A stretch of DNA of 64,000 bases from Pseudomonadota bacterium (GTDB lineage: Bacteria > Pseudomonadota > Gammaproteobacteria > Steroidobacterales > Steroidobacteraceae): positions 124,001-188,000 of the forward strand of contig JAFAEQ010000010.1 in the NCBI GenBank assembly GCA_023423935.1. The letters run 5' to 3'. How positions within the stretch are numbered: position 1 is the first letter of the stretch; each line of letters starts with the position of its first letter. The position numbers and the translations under genes are program-made. Below, one piece after another: positions 51,465 through 59,725 of this stretch. The notes below the pieces were generated by a model that was not told the DNA's origin, made no database searches, and saw only the letters and a list, made by a program, of their open reading frames with translations.

Positions 51465-51734
51465 ATGTCAGAGAACCAGGAAACCCTCTTCGAATTCCCT
51501 TGCGACTATCCCTTGAAGGTGATGGGTCGACATAGCGACGACTTCCGCAGCTTGGTGCTGGGCATCGTCCAGAAGCACGCGGGTGAAGTGAATCCGGCTG
51601 CAATCGCCGAGCGACCCAGCAAGGACGGCACGTATCTCAGCCTGACGTTCACGTTTCGCGCCGATAGCAAGGCACAGCTCGATGCGCTCTATCGGGAGCT
51701 CACGTCGTGCGAGCGGGTCCTGGTCGCGCTCTAA
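51465..51734 (+). CDS. ybeD: YbeD-family protein (DUF493)
   Basis: 89 residues, with FEFPCDYPLKVMGR at the start and a ferredoxin-like ACT-type fold ending in ERVLVAL, the standard YbeD length. Its role is unclear; an allosteric or lipoate-related function has been suggested from the conserved dacA-ybeD-lipB order. Here that order is kept except that a quinone oxidoreductase gene sits between it and lipB, and lipB-lipA run on the opposite strand. Confidence 0.9.
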   Translation: MSENQETLFEFPCDYPLKVMGRHSDDFRSLVLGIVQKHAGEVNPAAIAERPSKDGTYLSLTFTFRADSKAQLDALYRELTSCERVLVAL

Positions 51735-51844
51735 GGAAGCTCTGATTTATCGACTTCCCTGACCTTCGCAAGTTTGCAACTGGTTGAAATGCCTCGGTGG
51801 GCGAAGCAACTATGGTTGCGAATGGCGAATTGATTAGAGATTCC

Positions 51845-52831
51845 CTAAGCCTCTTCGCGGACCTTCAGCACGATCTTTCCGAGCGCATTTCTCGCGTGGA
51901 TCGACTCGAGTGCTGTGTGAATCGATGAGAGCCCGTCAAGCGCCATGACCTGAGGCCGCAGCCGCCCTTCCGTGAACAACTGCATGAGCGCGGTGACGTT
52001 GGCTGTATGAACCTCCGGCTCGCGTCGTGTGTGCGCTCCCCAAAAGACGCCGACGATCGAGCAGCCTTTGAGCAAAGGCAGATTCAGCGGGATGGATGGG
52101 ATGTCGCCGCCCGCGAATCCGATCACGAGATAGCGGCCGTTCCAGCCCATGCTGCGAACGCATTGTTCGGCCAGACTCGAACCTACCGGGTCGTACACGA
52201 CGTCCATTCCGCGACCATCGGTGAACCGTGCGACCGCTTCCTTGATTGCCGTCGACCGATAGTTGAACCCCGCATCCGCACCGTGATCCGCTGCGAGCGC
52301 AAGCTTTTCCTCTGAGCTGGCCGCAGCGAGCACTTTCGCACCGAGCGCCTTGCCGATCTCGACCGCGGCAAGGCCTGTGCCGCCCGCAGCGCCCAATACG
52401 AGCAGGCTTTCACCCGCACGCAGATTCGCGCGCTGCACGAGCGCGTGATACGTGGTGCCGTAATTCACGAGGAATGAAGCGCCCTGTGCCATGGTCATCG
52501 AGCCAGGCATCCCGATGAGCGATTGCGCAGGAACCACGCATTCCTCGGCCATGCCGCCCTGACTTACGAGTGCAATGACGCGCGTCCCCGCTTTCACATG
52601 CATCGTATCCGCCGCGGTCTCGGTGACGATCCCCGCGATCTCGGTTCCCGGAGTGAAGGGCGGCGCGAGCTTCGCCTGATACTTGCCCGCAATCATCAGC
52701 GCATCTGGAAAACCGCAACCGACCGCGTGAACGCGAACACGAACGTGTCCTGGCGCGAGGACGGGCGCTGCGACCTCGTCGATACTCAGTTGCGGAGGTG
52801 GTCCGAAATCACGAACGACGACGGCTCGCAT
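51845..52831 (-). CDS. NADPH:quinone oxidoreductase-type zinc-free MDR
   Basis: 328 residues from ATG 52831, with GAGG 5 bases upstream; an in-frame GTG 6 bases earlier is less likely. The QOR pattern is clear: GCGFPDALMIAGKYQ, FTPGTEIAGIV, NYGTTYHAL, VLGAAGGTGLAAVEIGK and VYDPVGSS. No zinc ligands. It would reduce quinones or acryloyl-type substrates with NADPH. It starts 22 bases after the lipB stop, so it may be the last gene of a lipA-lipB-qor unit. Confidence 0.87.
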   Translation of the reverse strand: MRAVVVRDFGPPPQLSIDEVAAPVLAPGHVRVRVHAVGCGFPDALMIAGKYQAKLAPPFTPGTEIAGIVTETAADTMHVKAGTRVIALVSQGGMAEECVVPAQSLIGMPGSMTMAQGASFLVNYGTTYHALVQRANLRAGESLLVLGAAGGTGLAAVEIGKALGAKVLAAASSEEKLALAADHGADAGFNYRSTAIKEAVARFTDGRGMDVVYDPVGSSLAEQCVRSMGWNGRYLVIGFAGGDIPSIPLNLPLLKGCSIVGVFWGAHTRREPEVHTANVTALMQLFTEGRLRPQVMALDGLSSIHTALESIHARNALGKIVLKVREEA

Positions 52832-52852
52832 ACACACCTCACCGTGGATTAT

Positions 52853-53560
52853 TCAGGTCCAGGATTCTTCTGCAGAGAGGCCAAGTTCACGCAGCAGATG
52901 CGGCGCAAGTGCGATGGCAGCATCGTACGTAGTCATCGGTGCGCCCAGTGCTCGCAGTTGCGTCACACGCAGATTCGCAAAGCCGCACGGATTGATGCGC
53001 GAGAATGGTTCGAGATCCATTGCCACGTTCAAGGCGAGGCCGTGATAGCTGCTGCCGCGCCGGATGCGCAAGCCGATGCTTGCCAGCTTCTGGCCATCGA
53101 CATACACGCCAGGCGCATCGCGTCTGCCTGCGGCCTCGATCCCATGCGCTGCAGCCATCGCGATCACTGCGTTCTCGAGCGCAACGACCAACTGGCGCAC
53201 ACCAATACCCAGCCGGCGCACATCGATCAATGGGTACACGACCAATTGTCCCGGGCCATGATAGGTCACTTGTCCGCCACGATCGATCTGGACCAACGGA
53301 ATATCGCCCGGCGCAAGCACATGCTCATGCTTGCCGTTCATGCCGAGAGTGAAGACGGGCGGATGCTCGAGAAACCAGATCTGGTCACTCGTATGTTCGT
53401 CGCGGGCGGAGGCGAATTCCTGCATCGCTCGCCATGTAGGCTCGTACTCGACCTGCCCGAGCCAGTGCAGTGTGCAGTGATGACCGATGCGAGATGAGGG
53501 ATGCGCCGTCGATTGTCGCTCGCGCAAGCGATTCTCGCGTTCCGGCTGATCACGCATCAT
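52853..53560 (-). CDS. lipB: Octanoyltransferase LipB
   Basis: 235 residues. Signature DRGGQVTYHGPGQ (93-105), K158 in DGQKLASIG and acyl-carrying C192 in NPCGFANL. It moves octanoyl from ACP to lipoyl domains. The N-terminus is about 25 residues longer than in E. coli; ATG 53560 is directly followed by a second ATG. It starts 3 bases after the lipA stop. Confidence 0.95.
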   Translation of the reverse strand: MMRDQPERENRLRERQSTAHPSSRIGHHCTLHWLGQVEYEPTWRAMQEFASARDEHTSDQIWFLEHPPVFTLGMNGKHEHVLAPGDIPLVQIDRGGQVTYHGPGQLVVYPLIDVRRLGIGVRQLVVALENAVIAMAAAHGIEAAGRRDAPGVYVDGQKLASIGLRIRRGSSYHGLALNVAMDLEPFSRINPCGFANLRVTQLRALGAPMTTYDAAIALAPHLLRELGLSAEESWT

Positions 53561-53563
53561 GAG

Positions 53564-54562
53564 TCACTTCGAAAGCCCGGCATTGTTACGCTCGAGTGCA
53601 CGCTCGGCGCGATAGCTGGAACGCACGAGCGGTCCCGAGACGCATTCGAGAAAGCCCTTGGCCAAGGCCTGTTCTCGATAGGCTTCGAACTCTTCCGGCG
53701 TCACCCATCGCTCGATGGGAAGATGATTCGGCGTCGGCCGCAGGTATTGGCCCAACGTCAGAATGTCCACTCCCGCAGCGCGGATATCGTTCATTGCCTG
53801 CTCGATCTCTGCATCACTCTCGCCGAGACCCAGCATCAGGCTCGTCTTGGTCAGCACATCCGGGCGATGCCGTTTCGCATGCTCGAGCACCCGCAGCGTC
53901 TGCTCGTAACTGGCACGTGGGTCGCGCACGGGATGCGTGAGTCGCTGGACCGTTTCGACGTTCTGAGCAAATACCTCCAGTCCGCTGTCCACGACCGTTT
54001 CGACGTCGACCAGGCGGCCCTGGAAATCCGGCGTCAATGCCTCGACCGCGGTTGCGGGGCTGAGCTCTTTGATCGCACGTACGCAGGCCGCGAAGTGGGC
54101 GGCGCCACCATCGGGAAGGTCGTCCCGGTTGACCGATGTCAGCACGACATACTTGAGTCGCATCAGCTGCACCGTACGTGCGCTGTTCGCCGGCTCATCC
54201 TGATCGAGCCAGCCATGCGGATTGCCAGTGTCCACCGAGCAGAAGCGGCAGGCGCGCGTACAGACCGCGCCCATCAGCATCAATGTCGCTGTTCCCGCGT
54301 TCCAGCATTCACCGATGTTCGGACACTTCGCTTCTTCGCAAACGGTCGCGAGGCGATGCTCCTTCACCAGTGCACGCACGCCGTCGAACTTTGCACCCGC
54401 GGGCATCGGCGCCCGGAGCCACTGAGGTTTGCGACCCACGACGAGCGAGTCAGCCGCAGCCGACGCCTTGATGCCGTCTTTGATTGCAGAGAAACCCTGG
54501 GGAGTTCGGTACTTCTCTCCGCTACGGGTCGTGACGACAGGAATGCCTTTGAATTGGCTCAC
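53564..54562 (-). CDS. lipA: Lipoyl synthase
   Basis: 332 residues. Auxiliary cluster cysteines C75, C80 and C86 (CEEAKCPNIGEC) and radical-SAM cysteines C101, C105 and C108 (CTRACRFC), plus the C-terminal RSSYRAE serine ligand region. It inserts two sulfurs into octanoyl groups. It heads lipA-lipB. Confidence 0.97.
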   Translation of the reverse strand: MSQFKGIPVVTTRSGEKYRTPQGFSAIKDGIKASAAADSLVVGRKPQWLRAPMPAGAKFDGVRALVKEHRLATVCEEAKCPNIGECWNAGTATLMLMGAVCTRACRFCSVDTGNPHGWLDQDEPANSARTVQLMRLKYVVLTSVNRDDLPDGGAAHFAACVRAIKELSPATAVEALTPDFQGRLVDVETVVDSGLEVFAQNVETVQRLTHPVRDPRASYEQTLRVLEHAKRHRPDVLTKTSLMLGLGESDAEIEQAMNDIRAAGVDILTLGQYLRPTPNHLPIERWVTPEEFEAYREQALAKGFLECVSGPLVRSSYRAERALERNNAGLSK

Positions 54563-54623
54563 GTTTGAATCACTGAAAATGCGTTGAGCGGCATTCTAAC
54601 GGTTGAGGCGGAAGCCCCAAAAG

Positions 54624-54648
54624 AAAAGCCCGGCGGAGCCGGGCTTTT
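54624..54648. terminator. Rho-independent terminator after the TPR gene
   Basis: AAAAGCCCGGC (54624-54634) and GCCGGGCTTTT (54638-54648) form a perfect 11-bp stem with GGA loop. T-runs are present on the minus strand, so it ends the tonB-exb-TPR transcript before lipA. Confidence 0.9.
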
Positions 54649-54669
54649 CGAGTCGAATCGTCGATTCGA

Positions 54670-55923
54670 TCAGGCCTGATAGGTGCGAATCGTCCACAAG
54701 CTGGCCAGATCGGCCCACTTGCTGTCGCCCTTCACTGCCTTGAACGACTGGCGTGCAGCATCCTTCTGACCCTTCTTCAGCTGAGCGATGCCCAGGCTGA
54801 TCTGCGCCTCATCCGTGTCTGTCACGCCACCTTTCTTGAGGCCTGCCTGGATAGCAGCGATCGCCTCGTCGTACATGCCGTAGCTCAGATAGGCCTGACC
54901 CAAACCGACGCTCATCTGGCCCTGAGTTGCCTTCTCGGCATCCTTCGCCTGCTGGGCAAGCGAGCCGCGATCGGCGGTCGACTGCTTCGATGCTGCATCG
55001 AGCAGACGGGTGTAACGGCCCTGCTCCGTCTTGTCGTCGCTCTTGAGAACACCGTTCTCCATGCCCTTCTTCATCGTGGATTCCGCGTCGCCAGGGACGC
55101 CAGCTTCGATTGCCAGCTGCGACATTTCGACATAGTCGCCCTTGTCCTTCAGCACACCGGCGTCGCTCATCAGGCGATAGTAGCCGAGGGTCACGCGGTC
55201 GCTGGAGGTCTTGCGACGGTAAATGTCGATGAGATTTTCCCAGTACTGGGGTTGCGGGTAGTAGCGCACCATCTTCTTGAGCGCATCCGCCACACCGTCC
55301 TTGTTGTCCTGCTTGAACTGCGAGCTCAGGAGGATCTGGATGTGGTTCTCCTTTGGCGTCCGGCCGGCCTTCTCATCGTTCGCGATGACCTGCGACATCG
55401 TCGCGGCTGCGCTCTTGAGATCGTCGGTCAGATACTGCGTCTGGCCGAGCAGGACGGACATGTCTTCGTCGCCAGGATGCTTCGCCAGCCACTTCTTGGT
55501 GTACTCAGCCGCCTTCTTATAGTCCTTCTCCTGGAAGTACATCTGGGCGACGGCCTTCGTACGATCATCCACCTGTTCCGGCGGCACGAGGCCCGAGTTG
55601 AGCATGCGCTCGAACACCGGAGCTGCCTGGCCGTACTTCTTCTGCTGGACCAGGATGTAACCGAGGAACTCGTCGATCTGGTAATTCTCTTCAGGAGTCC
55701 GCTTCTCAACGGCCTGAGCCTTCTTGATCTCGGCCAGAGCGGTATCCCATTGCTTTGCGGCCATTGCCTTCTGGGCAGCCTGCAGAGGCACGCCGACTGC
55801 CTTGCTCAGCTTGGGCTTAGCTGGCTCCGCCGCCACGGCCGTAGCAGGAACAACAACAGAGCCTACTGACGCCATGCCCAGTGCCAGGCTCAACGCAACC
55901 GCAACTTGTCTTACTCGGGTCAT
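54670..55923 (-). CDS. Periplasmic TPR-like protein of the TonB system
   Basis: 417 residues. A signal peptide of about 32 residues (to AVAAEPAK) precedes TPR-like helical repeats through most of the length (AAEYTKKWLAKHPGDEDMSV, AIAAIQAGLKKGG and similar). It is the last gene of tonB-exbB-exbD-exbD; proteins with this place (TtpC-like in Vibrio, TPR in Xanthomonas-type systems) support TonB energising. GGGAAG is the ribosome site before ATG 55923. Partner role is inferred from operon position. Confidence 0.8.
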   Translation of the reverse strand: MTRVRQVAVALSLALGMASVGSVVVPATAVAAEPAKPKLSKAVGVPLQAAQKAMAAKQWDTALAEIKKAQAVEKRTPEENYQIDEFLGYILVQQKKYGQAAPVFERMLNSGLVPPEQVDDRTKAVAQMYFQEKDYKKAAEYTKKWLAKHPGDEDMSVLLGQTQYLTDDLKSAAATMSQVIANDEKAGRTPKENHIQILLSSQFKQDNKDGVADALKKMVRYYPQPQYWENLIDIYRRKTSSDRVTLGYYRLMSDAGVLKDKGDYVEMSQLAIEAGVPGDAESTMKKGMENGVLKSDDKTEQGRYTRLLDAASKQSTADRGSLAQQAKDAEKATQGQMSVGLGQAYLSYGMYDEAIAAIQAGLKKGGVTDTDEAQISLGIAQLKKGQKDAARQSFKAVKGDSKWADLASLWTIRTYQA

Positions 55924-56051
55924 AGTTCTTCCCAGATAAGGAACTCAATCTTGCGAACAAGGGTCGCGATCCGATGATGGCGACCCGATGATGAATTTGC
56001 CCTGAAACGAACGACGGGGTGAACAAGTTCACCCCGTCCGGTTCGGCAACC

Positions 56052-56477
56052 TTAGTCCATGAATTGTTCGTTGCCGACGAATCCGATGCGCTGCATGCCA
56101 TTACGCTGTGCCAGCGCAAGGACTTTGGCGACCGTGTCGTAGTTCGCGCGACGGTCCGGGCGAACATGCAACTCGGGTTGCGGACTCTTGGATGCTTCGT
56201 TACGGAAGTAGCTCTCGAGATCCTGCAGCTGAACCTGACTGCCGTTCCAGATGATCGCCCCGTCCCAGTCGATGTCGATACGGATGGGTTCGACCACATC
56301 GGTCGGTGGAGTCGGATTCGGGTTCGGACGCGGCATATCCAGCTTCACCGCATGTGTCATCACGGGGAGCGTGATGATGAACATGATCAGGAGCACCAAC
56401 ATGACGTCGATCAACGGCGTCGTGTTGATTTCCATCATCGGCTCGCCTTCGCCGCCGCTGCCTACATTCATTGCCAT
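56052..56477 (-). CDS. exbD2: ExbD/TolR family proton-channel subunit (second copy)
   Basis: 141 residues. One N-terminal membrane helix with the essential Asp (TTPLIDVMLVLLIMF) and a periplasmic ExbD domain. Close to the next gene upstream (32 bases). Two different ExbD copies in a row are typical of Xanthomonas-like tonB-exbB-exbD1-exbD2 operons. Confidence 0.92.
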   Translation of the reverse strand: MAMNVGSGGEGEPMMEINTTPLIDVMLVLLIMFIITLPVMTHAVKLDMPRPNPNPTPPTDVVEPIRIDIDWDGAIIWNGSQVQLQDLESYFRNEASKSPQPELHVRPDRRANYDTVAKVLALAQRNGMQRIGFVGNEQFMD

Positions 56478-56509
56478 GAGTTGTTACCTCAGTCTGTCAG
56501 CGAGAGCGA

Positions 56510-56950
56510 TCAGCGGACCGTGGGGCCGGGTTCAGTGATGAACCCGACCTTCAGGATGCCCGCTCGCTGGGCATCCAGAATGACCCGGCCGACGTACTCG
56601 TACTTGGTCTGCTGGTCAGCACGTACGTGTACCTCGGGTTGCGGCTTGATCTGCGCAGCTTCCTTGAGGCGATCAAGCAGCTCCTGATTGCTTGAGAGCA
56701 GACCAGCGTTCCAGAACACCTGACCATCGCGATTCACTGCGATGTTGACGTTCTCCGGCTTGGTCTTGGTCGCCTGGTTGCTCACCTTGGGCAATTCGAC
56801 CGGTACCGTCTGTGTGATCACAGGGATCGTGATCATGAACACGATGAGCAGCACCAACATGACGTCGACCAGCGGCGTCGTGTTGATCTCGTTCATCGGT
56901 CGCTCTTCTTCCTCGACCTCTGTATTGAGACTTGTAAATGCACTGCTCAT
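56510..56950 (-). CDS. exbD1: ExbD/TolR family proton-channel subunit (first copy)
   Basis: 146 residues. INTTPLVDVMLVLLIVFMI helix with the channel Asp; the periplasmic part resembles but does not equal that of the adjacent second ExbD. With ExbB it couples the proton motive force to TonB. Confidence 0.93.
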   Translation of the reverse strand: MSSAFTSLNTEVEEEERPMNEINTTPLVDVMLVLLIVFMITIPVITQTVPVELPKVSNQATKTKPENVNIAVNRDGQVFWNAGLLSSNQELLDRLKEAAQIKPQPEVHVRADQQTKYEYVGRVILDAQRAGILKVGFITEPGPTVR

Positions 56951-56980
56951 TGTTCGGCTCCGTCTTGGGACGAGACGCGA

Positions 56981-57730
56981 TTACTTGCGTACCGTACCGG
57001 CAGCAGCAGCAGCGGCACCGGGACGCGGAGTAGCAGCAGGTGCCTGAGTCTCAAGACGTGCACCGCTGACCAGGTAGGAGTGCAGGTCTGCCGTGAAGTA
57101 ACGCAGCTTCTCCTGGATGTCCTTGTTGCGGCGGAGCAGCCAGTTGTAGCCCATAACGGCCGGCACGGCGACGAACAGACCGAGCGCGGTCATGATCAGC
57201 GCTTCACCGATCGGACCTGCGACCTTGTCCAGGCTTGCCTGGCCGGCCATGCTGATCGAGATCAGCGCGTTATAGATACCCCACACCGTGCCGAACAGAC
57301 CGACGAACGGAGCGGTCGAACCGACGGTTGCGAGTACGGCCAGACCGTTCTGCAAACGGCTGTTGATGCTGTCAACCGAGCGGTACAGGGACACCGTGAT
57401 CCACTCGTGGAGCGGGATCTGGTCGGTCAGACGGCCTTCGTGATGCTGCGCAGCGCGCACGCCATCTTCGGCAACCATCTTGAACACGTTGTCCTTGGCG
57501 AGCTTGGCAATACCGTCGCGAAGATTGCCCGAGGTCCAGAAGCCCTTCTGCACTTCCTTATAGTCGTTGCGGAGGCGGCGCTGGTCCCAGAGCTTCGTCA
57601 GCAGGATGTACCAGGAAGCCAGCGACATGACGATCAGGATGATCAGCACGCCTGTGCCCACTGCATCGAGCTGCTTTACGAACGCTTCAAGGCCGAACGG
57701 ATTTTCTACCTGGGTTGTATCTGGAGCCAT
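56981..57730 (-). CDS. exbB: ExbB/TolQ/MotA family proton-channel protein
   Basis: 249 residues with three membrane helices: about 20-45, 150-175 (LAVLATVGSTAPFVGLFGTVWG) and 190-215. The conserved GLFGTVWGIYNAL and ALIMTALGLFVAVPAVMGYN blocks define ExbB. It follows tonB by 79 bases and precedes exbD by 30. C-terminal Ala/Pro-rich tail. Confidence 0.95.
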   Translation of the reverse strand: MAPDTTQVENPFGLEAFVKQLDAVGTGVLIILIVMSLASWYILLTKLWDQRRLRNDYKEVQKGFWTSGNLRDGIAKLAKDNVFKMVAEDGVRAAQHHEGRLTDQIPLHEWITVSLYRSVDSINSRLQNGLAVLATVGSTAPFVGLFGTVWGIYNALISISMAGQASLDKVAGPIGEALIMTALGLFVAVPAVMGYNWLLRRNKDIQEKLRYFTADLHSYLVSGARLETQAPAATPRPGAAAAAAGTVRK

Positions 57731-57809
57731 GGAACGATGTCCTCTACTTGGGGGCTATGACCTAAATCAAACGTTTCAGTCTTTTGAATCTACTAACTAA
57801 CAGTTTGCG

Positions 57810-58454
57810 TCAATCCGTGAGCTTGAATGTGACGGCAAACTGCCCCCACATCGGAACGGGTTTGCCATTCTCGGTTCCCGGCTGCAAACGCCACGAGCGT
57901 TTCACTTCGCGTACGGCCGCTTCATCGAGCTTCGGGTAGCCGCTCGATGTCTTCACCCGTACATCACCGGCGCGACCGTTCTCGAGCACGTACACCTCGA
58001 GGACCACCGTTCCGGTTTCACCCGCACGTCGTGACGACGGCGGATATTCAGGCTGCGTCAAAGGACGCCTTGGATCCGACTTCGGCGCCGTGCGAGCAAC
58101 CGCAACCGGAGCGGGCGGTGCGGGCGGCGGCTGTGCGACCGGAGCCGTCTGTGTTGTGTTGCGGATCGCCGTAGTAGGCGCCGCGTCTTGGGGGATTTCG
58201 ATGGCCACTTCAGGTGGCGGAACGAACGGAGGTGGAGTTTCGATCTTCGGCGGCGGGGGCGGTGGTTCGTCTTTCGGCTTCGGCTGATCCTCGATGATTC
58301 GAGTTTCAATCGGACCAAGCACCGCTTCGACTACGCGGTGGGACATACCACTCGCGAGCAGCCAGAAGAAGCCAGCGTGCAAACCCACAATCACTAGGAA
58401 TATGAGGCCGCGACGTGTGAAAAAGGATGAGGACTCTTGTGGTGCGTAGGCCAT
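57810..58454 (-). CDS. tonB: TonB energy-transducing protein (first copy)
   Basis: 214 residues. One N-terminal membrane helix (about 16-34, with the S/H-type GLHAGFFWLL), a long Pro/Glu/Lys spacer (KPKDEPPPPPPKIE and PPPFVPPPEVA) and the C-terminal TonB domain (YPPSSRRAGETGTVVLEVYV). First gene of the exbB-exbD-exbD-TPR operon. It energises outer-membrane receptors. Confidence 0.93.
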   Translation of the reverse strand: MAYAPQESSSFFTRRGLIFLVIVGLHAGFFWLLASGMSHRVVEAVLGPIETRIIEDQPKPKDEPPPPPPKIETPPPFVPPPEVAIEIPQDAAPTTAIRNTTQTAPVAQPPPAPPAPVAVARTAPKSDPRRPLTQPEYPPSSRRAGETGTVVLEVYVLENGRAGDVRVKTSSGYPKLDEAAVREVKRSWRLQPGTENGKPVPMWGQFAVTFKLTD

Positions 58455-58542
58455 GCTGTGCCGCTCAAGTTTAAAAACGGAGTCTGAGTCAGCCCCGTGC
58501 TTCTACTAAATGCTCAACCGAAGATCTGGTCGTCGCTCTAAT

Positions 58543-58563
58543 TGTATGTGTGATGCACATACA
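58543..58563 (-). promoter_or_regulatory. Perfect 8-bp inverted repeat upstream of tonB
   Basis: TGTATGTG (58543-58550) and CACATACA (58556-58563), 5-base spacer, about 90 bases before the tonB start on the minus strand. Operator function is inferred from symmetry only; it is not a Fur box. Confidence 0.4.
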
Positions 58564-58754
58564 TCCCCGTTCCCCGGGTCGAACGGGTCGACGTAACGTC
58601 GGGGGGCTTCCGTACCTTTACGGAATTGACATTACAGTCCACGCAGACCGCAGAAACGCCGCGCAAGGTATAAAGTTTCAGCTAGGAAGGCAAGCACTCC
58701 GAAAAGGATTGTGAAGGATGAAAATTGGCGCACTGCTTTGGTGACAAACGCGTG

Positions 58755-58781
58755 AAAAACGCGCCATTTGCGCGCTTTTTT
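58755..58781. terminator. Hairpin with T-run downstream of second tonB
   Basis: AAAAACGCGC (58755-58764) pairs with GCGCGCTTTTTT (58770-58781), leaving one unpaired C and an ATTT-type loop. T-runs occur on both strands. It lies about 150 bases past the stop of the second tonB, so it may end that transcript. Confidence 0.55.
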
Positions 58782-58926
58782 CGCACGGATCAAGCGCGGA
58801 AAATTCTGCCGAAGACTAGGCAACGATCCCCCTCGACGACTCTGATTTTCTAGACGGGCCTTGCGCGGATTTGTTCCGCAAAAGATTCGTACGTGCCGTT
58901 ACGAGCCACCCACAGCGCCTGGGTTT

Positions 58927-59556
58927 TCACGCCGAATTGCGGCTCAGCGAAAACTCTATGGGGATGAGCACGAATGCCCTGCGTGGCAAACCGTCTTCCA
59001 CATACGGCCTGAATGCAGCACGAGACACGGCCTCGCGCGCAGCGGCGTCGAGCCTCTCGTGACCGCTCGAGGTTTCCACCTGAATACTGCACGCCGTGCC
59101 TTTCTCGTCGATCAGCACCTTGAGCACGACTAACCCCTGCTCTCTTAGCTTGCGTGACTGCGGGGGATAACGAGGAACGGGTTCTCGCACGTACTCGACG
59201 GTCGAAACGAGCTTGGGTGTGCTGAGGTCCTCGCTCACCGCTCTCACAGCAGCGACTTGAACTGGCGCGGTGATCGCCCGCTCCGACTCAGCCGCTGCAA
59301 CTTCCACGACAGGCGCCTGAGGGGCATCGACACGGATGGGAGCCGAAGCGATCGCTTTGACTTCAGGAGGTTGCCATTGCGGCTGGGGCTTCGACTCGGC
59401 GACGAACTGCACCTGTACGGGCAACTCGGGAAGCGTCTGTTCAGGGCGTGGGCCGATAGACAGCAGTGCATAGAACACGAGTCCATGGGCGGCGACGATG
59501 GTCCCACCGACTACCACACGGGATGAGCGCTCCTGAGCAATCACAGCTGGATCCAT
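58927..59556 (-). CDS. TonB energy-transducing protein (second copy)
   Basis: 209 residues from MDPAVIAQE. One membrane helix (about 17-38, VVVGGTIVAAHGLVFYALLS), a short, less Pro-rich spacer and a TonB C-terminal domain (VPRYPPQSRKLREQGLVVLKV). It is divergent from the siderophore receptor, sharing the Fur-box region, so it is likely the dedicated, iron-regulated TonB; the operon-encoded first copy may be constitutive. A longer frame (to 59805) is discounted because it overlaps the receptor start. Confidence 0.88.
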   Translation of the reverse strand: MDPAVIAQERSSRVVVGGTIVAAHGLVFYALLSIGPRPEQTLPELPVQVQFVAESKPQPQWQPPEVKAIASAPIRVDAPQAPVVEVAAAESERAITAPVQVAAVRAVSEDLSTPKLVSTVEYVREPVPRYPPQSRKLREQGLVVLKVLIDEKGTACSIQVETSSGHERLDAAAREAVSRAAFRPYVEDGLPRRAFVLIPIEFSLSRNSA

Positions 59557-59607
59557 ACGATTAGGAACGGCGAAGCGTGATTGATCATGCCACCGAGCCG
59601 CCCCTCG

Positions 59608-59637
59608 TTGCAAATGAGAACGCTTCTCACTTATAGT
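59608..59637 (+). promoter_or_regulatory. Promoter and Fur box between tonB2 and the siderophore receptor
   Basis: TTGCAA (59608-59613) and TATAGT (59632-59637), 18 bases apart, make a sigma-70 promoter for the receptor. AATGAGAACGCTTCTCACT (59613-59631) between them is a good Fur-type palindrome (TGAGAA...TTCTCA), so iron-loaded Fur would block it; the site can serve the divergent tonB as well. Confidence 0.75.
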
Positions 59638-59725
59638 CGTATTGCCACTAACGAGCAGACTAGCCAGACGCCACGGTTCTCCCCGCCGTGCCAGCCATGC
59701 TCTGCATTCAAGGGAGACTCCACCA

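Larger units (their letters stand above)
58455..58926. other. 472-bp gene-free region between the two tonB genes
   Basis: No gene is credible; a short frame at 58632-58823 (minus) starts with TTG and overlaps a terminator. Contents: a perfect 8-bp inverted repeat at 58543-58563, a hairpin with T-run at 58755-58781, and AT-rich stretches around 58660-58740 that could hold the tonB promoter. Confidence 0.6.

Noticed and set aside
58632..58823. 63-codon minus-strand frame with a hydrophobic stretch
   Set aside because: TTG start without ribosome site and overlaps a terminator-like hairpin; too weak to call a small membrane protein.
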